Below are positions 44,182-52,424 of a stretch of DNA of 64,000 nt, piece after piece; the stretch's first letter is position 1; every line of letters begins with the position of its first letter. The position numbers and the translations under genes were made by a program. This DNA is from Methylosinus sp. H3A (GTDB lineage Bacteria > Pseudomonadota > Alphaproteobacteria > Rhizobiales > Beijerinckiaceae), in the NCBI RefSeq assembly GCF_015709455.1, contig NZ_JADNQW010000003.1:124001-188000 (forward strand). Reading direction: 5' to 3'. The notes beneath the pieces are model-generated. The model was not told where the DNA came from and made no database searches. It saw only the letters and a list, made by a program, of their open reading frames with translations.

Positions 44182-47100
44182 CTAATGAGCCGCCATCGCG
44201 GAGAACTCCGAGCCGCTATTTTCATATCGGAGCTTCGCGCCGATCCCGCGCGCATCGGCCAGCTCGTTCGCCAATTCGTCGACGACGCCGGTTTCCGCGC
44301 GCGTGTCGAGCTCGCCCCGCCGCATGCGCTTGGCCTTGCGTTCCTCGATCTCTTTTTCCGCCGATCCGCCCGGAAATATTCTCGCGAGACGACGCAGCGC
44401 CTCTCGAAACCCGATGCGGTCGTAGAGACGATTGCGCAGCGCTCTATCGCCAGGGGTCGTCGACAGCGCCCACAGCTCGATCGGCCCGAGCGTGTTGACG
44501 AGCATCTGCTCATATTTGGCGTTGTCCGCATGCAGCACCACCAGGAACGGCGCGCCGGCGGGACCGGGTCCATGAAGGCGGTGGCGGACGATGTCGGCGC
44601 TCGCTTCGGAGAGATTGAAGCGCTGCACAATCTCTTCGGCTTCCGCGTCGTCGCCGGCCCGCAGCACGAAGCGTCCCGTCGATTGGCTGACAATCGCGTC
44701 GCCCATGTCGCTCAAGCGCTGACTGGCAAAGCCGAGCTGAACATTGTGCTTGGGGCCTTCGCGCACATCGAGCTCGGCTTGCGCGCGGACCTGCGGACTG
44801 CCTTGCGTGCGATGCCATTCGTCATAGTCGAGTCGCTTCACCGACTCGTAGATTTCCTGGAAGCGGGGTTGGTGGAAGCCGCGCGCCTCTGCTGGCACGA
44901 ATGGCAGGTAATCCGGCTTCAGGAAGAAATTGCGCGCGATGATGTGGCGCGCCAGCATATACATCATCTCGGTCTGGCGATTGGCCGCCGCCGAGCCGGT
45001 CGGCGCGACTTCCGCGAGATCCATGACGATGATCCGCGCCGCTCCGAAATCGAGCCGCGTCGGGCTGTTCAAAGTCGGAAACTTGCGAATGACATCGTAG
45101 ATATAGCGTTCGAAGAGGTCCGAGGCCTGCTCCGCCGTCATGGCGATGGTGAGCTTGCCGAACATGTCCTTGACCTGGTCGGTTCTCGCGGCTCCGACCA
45201 GATCCTCCAACACAGGGACGGAGTGCCGTTGCGCCACTTCGGCGAGACGATAATTTCCGACCGCGCATAGGGCCTGCACCACGTCTCGCCAATGCGGCTC
45301 GTCATGATGCAATTCGATGCCGTGTTGTTCGATCGCTGCATCGATGTGAGGCTCGACCCCGCGCCGATAGCGCTTGGGCGACGCCCCCGGAACATCGGTG
45401 CAGAGCCGATAGGCTTCGTCGATCACGATGCCGATCATCTGGGTCATGCCTTCGAAGGGCGTGCTCTGATCCGGCGGCAGCGTGATCAGCGCGAGAAAAT
45501 TCTGCAAGAAAGCCTTTTCGAGCGGCAGCGGATATGCGCAGCCGACCTGCAGGTCGAAGACGTTGAACTCGAAGCCCGGTGCGAATTGCATGCGCGTGTA
45601 GATCGCCTCGTGCCGGCGCTGTGGTCCCAGGGCTTCTTGAATGAGAAGCACGAAGCCTTCCGCCGAATCCCCGATATCGACCTTGCCGATTAGCGGCAGC
45701 TTCGCCCCGACCGCGCCGAGCGCGACGGAGCTGAGGCAGAGGCCGAGGTTGATCGTATTGGCCAGCACCGATTTTCCCGAACGGGGCGGCGCGACGAATG
45801 TGTCGAGCACCTGCGGCCGCTTCGAGCCGCCGGACGGGTCATAGGGCCACATCGCCCCATTCGGCTGGCGGAACAGCACGCTGCCTCGGTCCCAAGGGGA
45901 CGCCGTTCGTCCCCAAGGCAGCATCGCCAGCACGTCTCCGATCAGCGCCACCGATGGCGGCGCCGTGGACGCCAGCGCCAGTCCCGGCACGCTGCTCATG
46001 ACGCCTTCGAGCGGATCGCCGATGACGGTCGTGCCCCGGCAATTTCCCCAAGCCTCGAGTCGCTGCTTCAGCGTCGACAGTCGTAGCCGCAGCTTGCCCA
46101 CTTCTCCGAACGGAGCCCAGGTCGCAAAGGACGCCCGCAGGCGCACCGCGATATGGTTGTTGTTTTCGCGCTCGCGCTTCAAAAGCTCGAAGGCGCGGGT
46201 GATGTCCCGATTGCCGGGGAACATCCACAAGAACTGCGCGCCGGCGCTCTTCAGGAGCATGTCCGAATTGCCGCCGCCCTCGATCAAGAAGGAGACGCGC
46301 CAAGGGACGCGATCCTGCCCGAGCCGCGACGACAGCTCGACGAACGGCCGCGGGTCCTCCGGCCCCATCGTCATATCGACGCAGCCATAATCATAGAGGC
46401 CGATCTCCACCCTTTGCCCGTCATGGACGACGGCGTCGGAGTCGAAGAAGAAATCGCGGATCGCCGGCCACATCAGCGTTTCCAGGATCGGACGCTCATC
46501 CTTCTCATCCGGCCAGCGCGGGCGAAAGGCGTCTCCGACCAGGGTCGGACGCCAGGCGGAACCGACCGTCTCGCGATACATGGCCTCGCGCGCGACCACC
46601 AGAGCATCATGGGCCGAGATTTCCGTCGCGGCGACGTCGAGCCCTTTCAACGACGACACGACGCGCGAGACGAAGCCGCTGTGTCGCGCCGCCATGACGT
46701 CGCTGCGCAAATAGTATTTCTGAGCGTCGCCGATGTTCGGGCATTTCTTGGCCAGCGCCGCCTGCTCCTCCTTCATCTGCTTGCGCTCTTCCTTGGTGAG
46801 CGTCGTCGCGCGCGTCCACAAGATGAAATACGCCGCCTCCCAGCGCATCATGCCGGTCCAGAGCTTTTTGCGTTCCTCGAAAATATCGCCCAGCTCCAGC
46901 CCGATTTCCTTGGCGATCTCCCGGCAGGCCGACATGTTGACGCGCTCGATTTCGACGGCCGCGAGATCGGGATCGGAGGCGTACCATCCGACGATCGCAT
47001 GTCCCCTATTCTCCAGCGTTCCCGAGATGTCGATGCGCATGGCGTTGGCCAAGCGATCGATATCGGCCCGCGTCGACATGCGGCGCATGCCGCCGAGACG

Positions 47101-47235
47101 AAGGAAGCTCACATAGTCGCCTTGCTTGGTGACGAGCGCGTCGCCATGCGCGGCTTCGATATCGCAAAAGCTGGTGAGGGGCTGCTTCGCTATCAACGAC
47201 ATTGCGGCGAGCCCACGAGATATCCAATGGAGCAT
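44182..47235 (-). CDS. dotO: Type IVB secretion ATPase DotO/IcmB (TraU-like)
   Basis: A 1017-aa protein (Legionella DotO is 1009 aa). The start MLHWISRGLAAMSLIAKQ and TSFCDIEAAHGDALVTKQGD, then SFLRLGGM, matches the family. The VirB4-like ATPase core has TFVAPPRSGKSVLANTINLG (Walker A, about residue 480-495), GKVDIGDSAEGFVLLIQEAL and RIIVMDLAEVAPTGSAAANR (Walker B). The C-terminal part has VLHADNAKYEQMLVNTLGPI and ELWALSTTPGDRALRNRL, typical of DotO. It forms the cytosolic barrel on which DotB docks. The ATG lies three bases after the repaired dotN stop. Confidence 0.93.
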   Translation of the reverse strand: MLHWISRGLAAMSLIAKQPLTSFCDIEAAHGDALVTKQGDYVSFLRLGGMRRMSTRADIDRLANAMRIDISGTLENRGHAIVGWYASDPDLAAVEIERVNMSACREIAKEIGLELGDIFEERKKLWTGMMRWEAAYFILWTRATTLTKEERKQMKEEQAALAKKCPNIGDAQKYYLRSDVMAARHSGFVSRVVSSLKGLDVAATEISAHDALVVAREAMYRETVGSAWRPTLVGDAFRPRWPDEKDERPILETLMWPAIRDFFFDSDAVVHDGQRVEIGLYDYGCVDMTMGPEDPRPFVELSSRLGQDRVPWRVSFLIEGGGNSDMLLKSAGAQFLWMFPGNRDITRAFELLKRERENNNHIAVRLRASFATWAPFGEVGKLRLRLSTLKQRLEAWGNCRGTTVIGDPLEGVMSSVPGLALASTAPPSVALIGDVLAMLPWGRTASPWDRGSVLFRQPNGAMWPYDPSGGSKRPQVLDTFVAPPRSGKSVLANTINLGLCLSSVALGAVGAKLPLIGKVDIGDSAEGFVLLIQEALGPQRRHEAIYTRMQFAPGFEFNVFDLQVGCAYPLPLEKAFLQNFLALITLPPDQSTPFEGMTQMIGIVIDEAYRLCTDVPGASPKRYRRGVEPHIDAAIEQHGIELHHDEPHWRDVVQALCAVGNYRLAEVAQRHSVPVLEDLVGAARTDQVKDMFGKLTIAMTAEQASDLFERYIYDVIRKFPTLNSPTRLDFGAARIIVMDLAEVAPTGSAAANRQTEMMYMLARHIIARNFFLKPDYLPFVPAEARGFHQPRFQEIYESVKRLDYDEWHRTQGSPQVRAQAELDVREGPKHNVQLGFASQRLSDMGDAIVSQSTGRFVLRAGDDAEAEEIVQRFNLSEASADIVRHRLHGPGPAGAPFLVVLHADNAKYEQMLVNTLGPIELWALSTTPGDRALRNRLYDRIGFREALRRLARIFPGGSAEKEIEERKAKRMRRGELDTRAETGVVDELANELADARGIGAKLRYENSGSEFSAMAAH

Positions 47236-47238
47236 TAT

Positions 47239-47845
47239 CTATCTCCTCAAAATCGAAGCGAGCCTCTCCTTGACGAGCAAGCGCGGATAAATGTCGCAGC
47301 CGTCGACAAAAAAAGCGTCCGAGCGATAGCAAGCGCGCGCCGCCGAGCAGCTCGTGGCGACGGGCGTAGGAATTCTGCGATACGAACGACAGAGCTTCGG
47401 CGAGATCGCGCGGTGAAGACGTGCCGAGGCGCTGCTTCGCGATCACACTGCGCTCGACGAGGGCGGCATAGGCCGAGCCGGCGGCGAACAGATCGCCAGG
47501 ACTGTTCGCGGGAAGGGGATCGAGAGGCCACGACACGGGTTTCTCGTGTCTCGCGAAAGACGAATGCACGCGATGCACGAGCGCATTGACGGCGCCCTGC
47601 GTGAATTCCGGCGCCCAGATCAGGATGGCCTCGCGATCGATTTCGGGGCGTTCGAGATTTTGAGCGAGGCAGCACAGCGCGCAGCCAAATGACCCATCGG
47701 TAGCTTCCGATCGCCCTTCGCTCCAGTTCGTGATCTCGCATCCACAATGCGGGCAGCGATCGGCGAATTCTCGTGCGCGCGGCTGCGCTGCCGCGAAAGC
47801 GGGCCGTTTGCTATGGCTCGTTGCCGATAGTGAAAGAGTGAGCAT
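47239..47845 (-). pseudogene. dotN: DotN/IcmJ (TraT-like) coupling-complex protein, with a one-base frameshift
   Basis: From ATG 47845 the protein has a four-Cys zinc site (CPHCGCEITNW and CALCCLAQ) and EAILIWAPEFTQGAVNALVH, the DotN/IcmJ hallmark. After LGGARLLSLGRFF the frame goes wrong and would run 230 bases into dotO. Removing one base from an A7 run (47308-47314, T7 on the coding strand) gives FVDGCDIYPRLLVKERLAS and a TAG at 47239-47241, three bases before the dotO ATG. The repaired protein has about 201 aa, near Legionella DotN (208). DotN binds the DotL tail. The shift is a real mutation, a sequencing error, or slippage at T7. Confidence 0.82.
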
Positions 47846-47861
47846 CGCGCCGCGCCGATCT

Positions 47862-47920
47862 TCAAAAACTGATGCGCCCTCGCCGGTCTTCGGCTTTGCG
47901 ACCGAACCACCGGCGAGGGC
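47862..47920 (-). terminator. Hairpin plus T-run between icmD and dotN
   Basis: GCCCTCGCCGGT (47876-47887) and ACCGGCGAGGGC (47909-47920) pair perfectly over 12 bp. Read leftward, the hairpin is followed by GCATCAGTTTTTG. It lies between the icmD stop (47979) and the dotN start (47845), so it looks like an intrinsic terminator or attenuator that lowers expression of dotN and later genes. Confidence 0.65.
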
Positions 47921-47978
47921 CGATTGTCCCCTGCGCCTCGCCGCGTCACGCCGGCGAGGAACAGGAGAGCATTGGGCA

Positions 47979-48389
47979 TCACTGGAAGGTGATGACGCCG
48001 GCCTGGTCGGTCACTTTCGCGCCCGCGCCAGTGGTCGTGTAGGAGGCCTTCTGGATCCACGAGCCGCCGGCGACGAACAGACCGGTCAGCACGAGACCCG
48101 TGAGACCGGCGGCGACTTTCCCGCTCTCGCGATTTTCCGGCTGACGCGACTGCCACAGGAACCAGACGCCGGCGACGAAGGTCACCAGAGCGGCGACATA
48201 CATAGCGGTCGAGCCGGCGAAGCCGCCGGCGGTCGAGAACTCCTTCGAAATGCTCTGCACCTGCGAGCCGAGCGTCTGGCCGGCGGCCTGAGCAAAGGCG
48301 CTCGTCGCTCCGAGAGAAACGGAGAGCGCCGCGCCGGCGAGCAACGACGACACATGGGATTTGATTTTGGCGATGGTCTGCAAGTTCAT
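47979..48389 (-). CDS. icmD: IcmD/DotP (TraR-like) inner-membrane protein
   Basis: A 136-aa protein (Legionella IcmD is about 132 aa) with a signal-type start (LLAGALSVSLGATSAFAQ in outline, residues 16-34), then a segment AGGFAGSTAMYVAALVTFVA and a second hydrophobic helix (VAAGLTGLVLTGLFVAGGSW). The block GVWFLWQSRQPENRESGK between them is characteristic of the IcmD/TraR/IcmC group. A strong AAGGAG ribosome site precedes ATG 48389. A hairpin with a T-run upstream (CGCCCGAAAC...GAGGGCG) may separate it from the previous genes. Confidence 0.8.
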   Translation of the reverse strand: MNLQTIAKIKSHVSSLLAGAALSVSLGATSAFAQAAGQTLGSQVQSISKEFSTAGGFAGSTAMYVAALVTFVAGVWFLWQSRQPENRESGKVAAGLTGLVLTGLFVAGGSWIQKASYTTTGAGAKVTDQAGVITFQ

Positions 48390-48494
48390 CTCCTTCGATT
48401 GAGAGAGCGCCTCACGCCCTCGAAAAAAAGTTTCGGGCGAAGCTGTGCGAATATCGAGCGTCGCGTTTGTACGCCGAAAAATATTTTTGTGAGC

Positions 48495-48635
48495 CTATCG
48501 CTGCCGAGCGCAGAGATGGGCGCTCACGAACAGCCACACGCCGGGGTTCATCGCGATCCCCCAAAACAAACCCTTCGCGACCTTCTCGTACATGGTTGTT
48601 GCGGGCGCCACGAGGCGATGGAGGAACCGCCTCAT
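48495..48635 (-). CDS. 46-aa membrane microprotein coupled to the upstream gene
   Basis: ATG 48635 overlaps the stop of the preceding gene by four bases (ATGA). The product starts MRRFLHRLVAPATT and has one hydrophobic segment (LFWGIAMNPGVWLFVSAHLC). It is too short for ordinary gene calling but the coupling, basic start and membrane helix argue that it is real. Possibly a small inner-membrane part of the secretion system. Confidence 0.5.
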   Translation of the reverse strand: MRRFLHRLVAPATTMYEKVAKGLFWGIAMNPGVWLFVSAHLCARQR

Positions 48636-48982
48636 TGCGGGCCTGCGAGGAGAAGCATGCTCATTCCGGCGAGGCCGACGCCGACCGCCGGAACCATTGC
48701 GATATCGGCCAGCCCGTATCGTCCGGCGTTGATGAGAAATAGCCGCGCCCAACGGGCTATGGCCCAAAGATAGACGGCGCAGCTCACCAGCGCCGCCAGC
48801 CCGAAATAGAGCCCCATCGCTGTGGCGAATCGTTCCGCGAGCGCTTGCTTCTCGGCGAGGTCGAAGACAGTCGATGCCGACAATCCGAGACCCGCCATCG
48901 AAAACAACCACGAATAGAACAACGCCCAACCGACCAAGGTGATCACGATTGGAAGCTGCTTCAGCTTCTCGACAATCTGCAT
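48632..48982 (-). CDS. Hypothetical inner-membrane protein in the dot/icm cluster
   Basis: A 116-aa protein started at ATG 48982, after AGCGCGGAGAAAACATC. Three hydrophobic helices are visible: PIVITLVGWALFYSWLFSMA, a central one (YFGLAALVSCAVYLWAIARW) and ADIAMVPAVGVGLAGMSMLL. No family is recognised; by place it could stand in for a TraS-like or DotV-like component. It lies between dotE and icmD with short gaps. Confidence 0.6.
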   Translation of the reverse strand: MQIVEKLKQLPIVITLVGWALFYSWLFSMAGLGLSASTVFDLAEKQALAERFATAMGLYFGLAALVSCAVYLWAIARWARLFLINAGRYGLADIAMVPAVGVGLAGMSMLLLAGPQ

Positions 48983-49076
48983 GATGTTTTCTCCGCGCTG
49001 GAGAGCGTTTTGGATCAAAGGGGTCTGCGTCGGTGCGCTGGAACGCGAATGCAAATCGACGGACGCCCTCGACGGT

Positions 49077-49613
49077 TCACGTTCGAAACACGGAAACCAG
49101 CCATGTCGCGATGGTCACGACATTGATGAGCATGATCCCGAACATGAACTGCACGCCACAACCGCCGGGGCTACGATTGCTGCGGCCCGCGATCACCGCA
49201 TTCCAGGTCAGCATCGCAAAGAAGCAGGACATCGCGCCGACGGCCTGGAAGAACCCCTGGAACAGCGTCACGATATTGACGACGGAGTCGCCAGGAGTTT
49301 GTCCCAACAGATTCCCATTGACCGTCGGCGCCGTGTAGCTCGTCATCGCCCCGATCGACACTTGCAGATTGGTTCCGGCCGTATTGTTCGCCATCGTCAG
49401 AATCGACGGAAACGACGCGAAGGCGCCCGAGAGGACGAGCGCCACGAACGGAACCCAGGGACGGCCGCGATAGGGATTGTGGCTCTGTGATTGTGTCCAG
49501 AATCCCCATCCGGCCGACATGAACAGCGCGAGCGCTGTCAGATAACAAAAGGTCGGCAACAGAATCGCGATCGCGTTGCCGATCTCTCCTGCGAAATTGA
49601 CCAATCCTTGCAC
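49077..49613 (-). CDS. dotE: DotE/IcmC (TraQ-like) inner-membrane protein
   Basis: A 178-aa protein with four hydrophobic stretches, including ILLPTFCYLTALALFMSAGW, then GRPWVPFVALVLSGAFASFP, GFFQAVGAMSCFFAMLTWNA and FMFGIMLINVVTIATWLVS. The motif GWGFWTQSQS between the first two is shared with the IcmC/IcmD/TraQ group. Legionella DotE has about 194 aa. Position after dotF matches the icmGC order of Legionella and traPQ of IncI plasmids. Confidence 0.82.
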   Translation of the reverse strand: MQGLVNFAGEIGNAIAILLPTFCYLTALALFMSAGWGFWTQSQSHNPYRGRPWVPFVALVLSGAFASFPSILTMANNTAGTNLQVSIGAMTSYTAPTVNGNLLGQTPGDSVVNIVTLFQGFFQAVGAMSCFFAMLTWNAVIAGRSNRSPGGCGVQFMFGIMLINVVTIATWLVSVFRT

Positions 49614-49652
49614 GTCAGCCCCCTTCTACCGAATGCCGGGACGCCGACCCGC

Positions 49653-51080
49653 TCAGCGGATCGGCCCCTTCTCCGTCTGCACGACCCATTCGGTCCCGCG
49701 CTGGCTGATCTTGGTGACGCGCCCATAGCCCGGCACATGCGCTCCGATCCCGATTTGCAGCGGCGCGATTTCGTCGCCACTACGATCGAGCTCGGCCAAC
49801 ATGGCGAGTCCCGGCGACGCCGCCTGCACACGATATCGGGCGGGCGGAGTGGGAGTGTCGGGCTCGTTCTTCGTCGACAAGGACGCCGGGACGACGCCCT
49901 TCATCGCGGCCGGCCGCGTGGCCGGGGGCGCGACGGGGGGGCTCGCTTGTTCCGGCGGCGATGTCGGAGTGGCTTTCGCCGCGTCGAGCGAGCGTTGGGC
50001 CTCGCCGAGGTTCAGCCGGCGCTCGAAATCGTTCAGCTTCGCCTCGATGGCGCGCGCCGTTCTCTTGTCGCTGTCCTGCAGAGTGGCGATTTCCTCCCTG
50101 GTGCGTCGCACCAATGTCGAGAGCTCGGTGATCATGCCGAACAGCCTCGTTTCCATCTCCAGCTGCTTCTCTTCCGCCTTGACGGGCGAGTCCGGCGGCA
50201 ATGACGCGACGCGCTTGATCCCTTCCTCTCTCACCTTGGCGGAGGGCTCGCCCGTGGAGGCCGGCGCCACAGCGACCGTCGCGATCGGGGCGGGCGACGT
50301 CGAGGCGGGCGCAGCCGCCGCCTTTGCGGCGACGGCCGGCGCGACTTTCGGCGCCTCGGGAGCCGCCGTCGCGGGTCTTACGCCGACCTCTCCGACGACC
50401 TCCGCCGACACCGGAGCGGGCGCGGCGCCGGCGAGGGGCTTTCGGTTCTCACGGTCCTTTTCTTTTTCGGGGCTCCAGAACGCCTGGACCTCCTCTGCGA
50501 TCTTCTGAGGGGGCGACGCCGCCGGCATTTCCAAGGTGCGCTCGACGCGTTCGTTCAGCGGCACTGCAGCGAGCTTCGACGCCGGAGCCATGAGCCCGGC
50601 GTCGACGCCTTTCTCCGTCACCCCGCCCTCGAAGGCTCCGCTATTCGGCAAAAGAGCGACTGCGGCGATGGTCGCGACGCCGAGAGCCGCGAGAGAAACA
50701 GAAGTCGCGAGCTTATAGCGTTCGAACGGATCGAAGAGGTTCGTCCGCGCCTTCTTTTCTGCGGCTCGCGGAGCCGGATCGGTCTCGGCGACGAACGGGG
50801 CGTTCGGATCGGCGTCCGTGTCCGCGCCCGTTCCCGAGAAAGGCGGCTCCTCCTTCGCCGCGGCGGCGATAGGCTTTCCTCGGGGACCGAGGAATTCCGT
50901 GCGGATGCGCGCGAAGCTGGTCGCGATCGACGCGGCCAGCGTTTGCTTGTCAGAACCCTTGTCCTCCTCGGACGAGGGCTTGTTCGGCGCCGTCTCGGCG
51001 TCCGACTCCGGTAGGCCAAGCGCAAGCCCTTTGTCTTCGTCGCGTTCGACGAAATGCAGATTGGCGGCGACATCGCTCAT
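49653..51080 (-). CDS. dotF: DotF/IcmG (TraP-like) inner-membrane protein
   Basis: A 475-aa bitopic protein: cytosolic acidic N-terminus, one transmembrane helix (YKLATSVSLAALGVATIAAV, about 122-144), a Pro/Ala-rich periplasmic linker (VAAKAAAAPASTSPAPIATV), a coiled coil (LEMETRLFGMITELSTLVRR, and on) and a compact end (GIGAHVPGYGRVTKISQRGT). This architecture is that of DotF/IcmG, though it is much longer than the Legionella protein (269 aa), mainly in the linker. Assignment leans on position after dotG. It lies nine bases after dotG. Confidence 0.8.
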   Translation of the reverse strand: MSDVAANLHFVERDEDKGLALGLPESDAETAPNKPSSEEDKGSDKQTLAASIATSFARIRTEFLGPRGKPIAAAAKEEPPFSGTGADTDADPNAPFVAETDPAPRAAEKKARTNLFDPFERYKLATSVSLAALGVATIAAVALLPNSGAFEGGVTEKGVDAGLMAPASKLAAVPLNERVERTLEMPAASPPQKIAEEVQAFWSPEKEKDRENRKPLAGAAPAPVSAEVVGEVGVRPATAAPEAPKVAPAVAAKAAAAPASTSPAPIATVAVAPASTGEPSAKVREEGIKRVASLPPDSPVKAEEKQLEMETRLFGMITELSTLVRRTREEIATLQDSDKRTARAIEAKLNDFERRLNLGEAQRSLDAAKATPTSPPEQASPPVAPPATRPAAMKGVVPASLSTKNEPDTPTPPARYRVQAASPGLAMLAELDRSGDEIAPLQIGIGAHVPGYGRVTKISQRGTEWVVQTEKGPIR

Positions 51081-51089
51081 GGTCTTCTC

Positions 51090-52424
51090 CTACTTCGTGT
51101 TGAGACTCGCGGGATCGACGCTCGCCGTTTCTGGCGGTGCGGCGACATTGGACAAGAAGATGACGCCGACGCCCGCATTGGCGGCGAGAAAGACGGTCGC
51201 GCCCTTCGGCGTTTGCTGTTGCAGCGTCTGTCCGATTTGTGCAGCCGCCGCGCCGCCGGCGATGCCAGCCTGCTGTCGGAAATCCAGCTTGCCGTAGCTC
51301 TGGATCATGCCGCCGTACGGCGTGTAGCCGATCGTCGAGTTCGATAGCGCGATGGCCTGTCCGAGACCGGCGACGAAAGCCGCCGCCGTCGGCAGGGCGA
51401 AGCGTTCGATGTAGTGCTGATCGACGCTGGTCGCGACGGCGGTCTCCATGCTGTCCGGCGCGATCACCAGGCCTTGCACGTTGATCGTCTGACCGTGGTG
51501 CTCGACGGAATTGATCCGGACAACGAGCCGCTCGGTGTCGCCGAACAACGCGCCGACCGCCTGGTTCTTGGAGAAGGTCCCGATCATTCGGTCTCCCGCC
51601 AGCGGTCCCGTGTCCGCCTGCAGGACGATCGGTCCTCCCGTGTCGGAATTGACCGAGAGCACCGTATGGGCGTAGACGCCGCGCCCTGCCGGGACCAAGA
51701 CGTTTTCCGCCGCGCGTTGCTGTTGTTGCGCCGGCGGCGCCGAGCGCGTGCTCGTCGCCCGCGGCTCGACGCGGTTGCCCTGCCCCGGCGCGAGATCGTC
51801 TCGGACATCCGTCGCCGGCGCCAACACCAGATCCGTGCGCGGCGGCCGTCCTTCCCACTGCTTGAACAGATCGCCCACCGCCTGCCGGAATTGCTCCTCG
51901 TTCGCTCCCCCGTTCGCGTTCGCGTTCGTGCTCGGGCTCGGGGGCTCGTTGGCGGCGACCTGTTCGACGCGCGCTTCCTCTTGTGGTCTTTCGGGCGGGA
52001 CGTAGATCGGCGCCGGCTCTGGTATCGGGACCACTGCCGGCTCGGGCGGAGGCTCGGACACGGCGACCTCCTCGGGCTCGCGCCGATCGACGAGCCGCAG
52101 GGGCGCCGCGGCAGGCAGGGGCGGCGTATAGGACGCCCCAGACGCGAGCGCTTTGTCCGCTTGGCTCTGCGCATGTCGCTTCAGCAGCGCGTCCTGCGCC
52201 GGATTGCTGTGCATGCCGCCCGGCAGCGGGTCGACCTCCGGCATTTTGGCGACCGACGACTCGGGGAGAGCCGGATGCGAGATCGACGAAACGCCGATGA
52301 GAAGCGCGGTCATCGACACGCCGACCACGGCGATCGTGACGATCCGAGCCGGGCCGCCCCGCCCGCCTCGGTTGAACTCGCGAAGCTGCGACAGCAGCGG
52401 GATCTTGGAAAATAGGTCGGACAT
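51090..52424 (-). CDS. dotG: Channel protein DotG/IcmE (TraO-like, VirB10-like C-terminus)
   Basis: A 444-aa protein with one transmembrane helix near residues 27-48 (RIVTIAVVGVSMTALLIGVS), a Pro-rich linker (ILE-free PEEVAVSEPPPEPAVVPIPE) and a VirB10/TrbI-like C-terminal domain: LSVNSDTGGPIVLQADTGPL, then RMIGTFSKNQAVGALFGDTE and GLGQAIALSNSTIGYTPYGG. It spans both membranes and forms the channel. It is like TraO (about 430 aa) and lacks the very long repeat region of Legionella DotG (1048 aa). It directly abuts dotH. Confidence 0.92.
   Translation of the reverse strand: MSDLFSKIPLLSQLREFNRGGRGGPARIVTIAVVGVSMTALLIGVSSISHPALPESSVAKMPEVDPLPGGMHSNPAQDALLKRHAQSQADKALASGASYTPPLPAAAPLRLVDRREPEEVAVSEPPPEPAVVPIPEPAPIYVPPERPQEEARVEQVAANEPPSPSTNANANGGANEEQFRQAVGDLFKQWEGRPPRTDLVLAPATDVRDDLAPGQGNRVEPRATSTRSAPPAQQQQRAAENVLVPAGRGVYAHTVLSVNSDTGGPIVLQADTGPLAGDRMIGTFSKNQAVGALFGDTERLVVRINSVEHHGQTINVQGLVIAPDSMETAVATSVDQHYIERFALPTAAAFVAGLGQAIALSNSTIGYTPYGGMIQSYGKLDFRQQAGIAGGAAAAQIGQTLQQQTPKGATVFLAANAGVGVIFLSNVAAPPETASVDPASLNTK

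Noticed and set aside
47006..47235. Reading dotN as a 279-aa protein overlapping dotO by 230 bases
   Set aside because: The extra part has no family resemblance, and a one-base correction in the A7 tract gives a normal C-terminus and stop.
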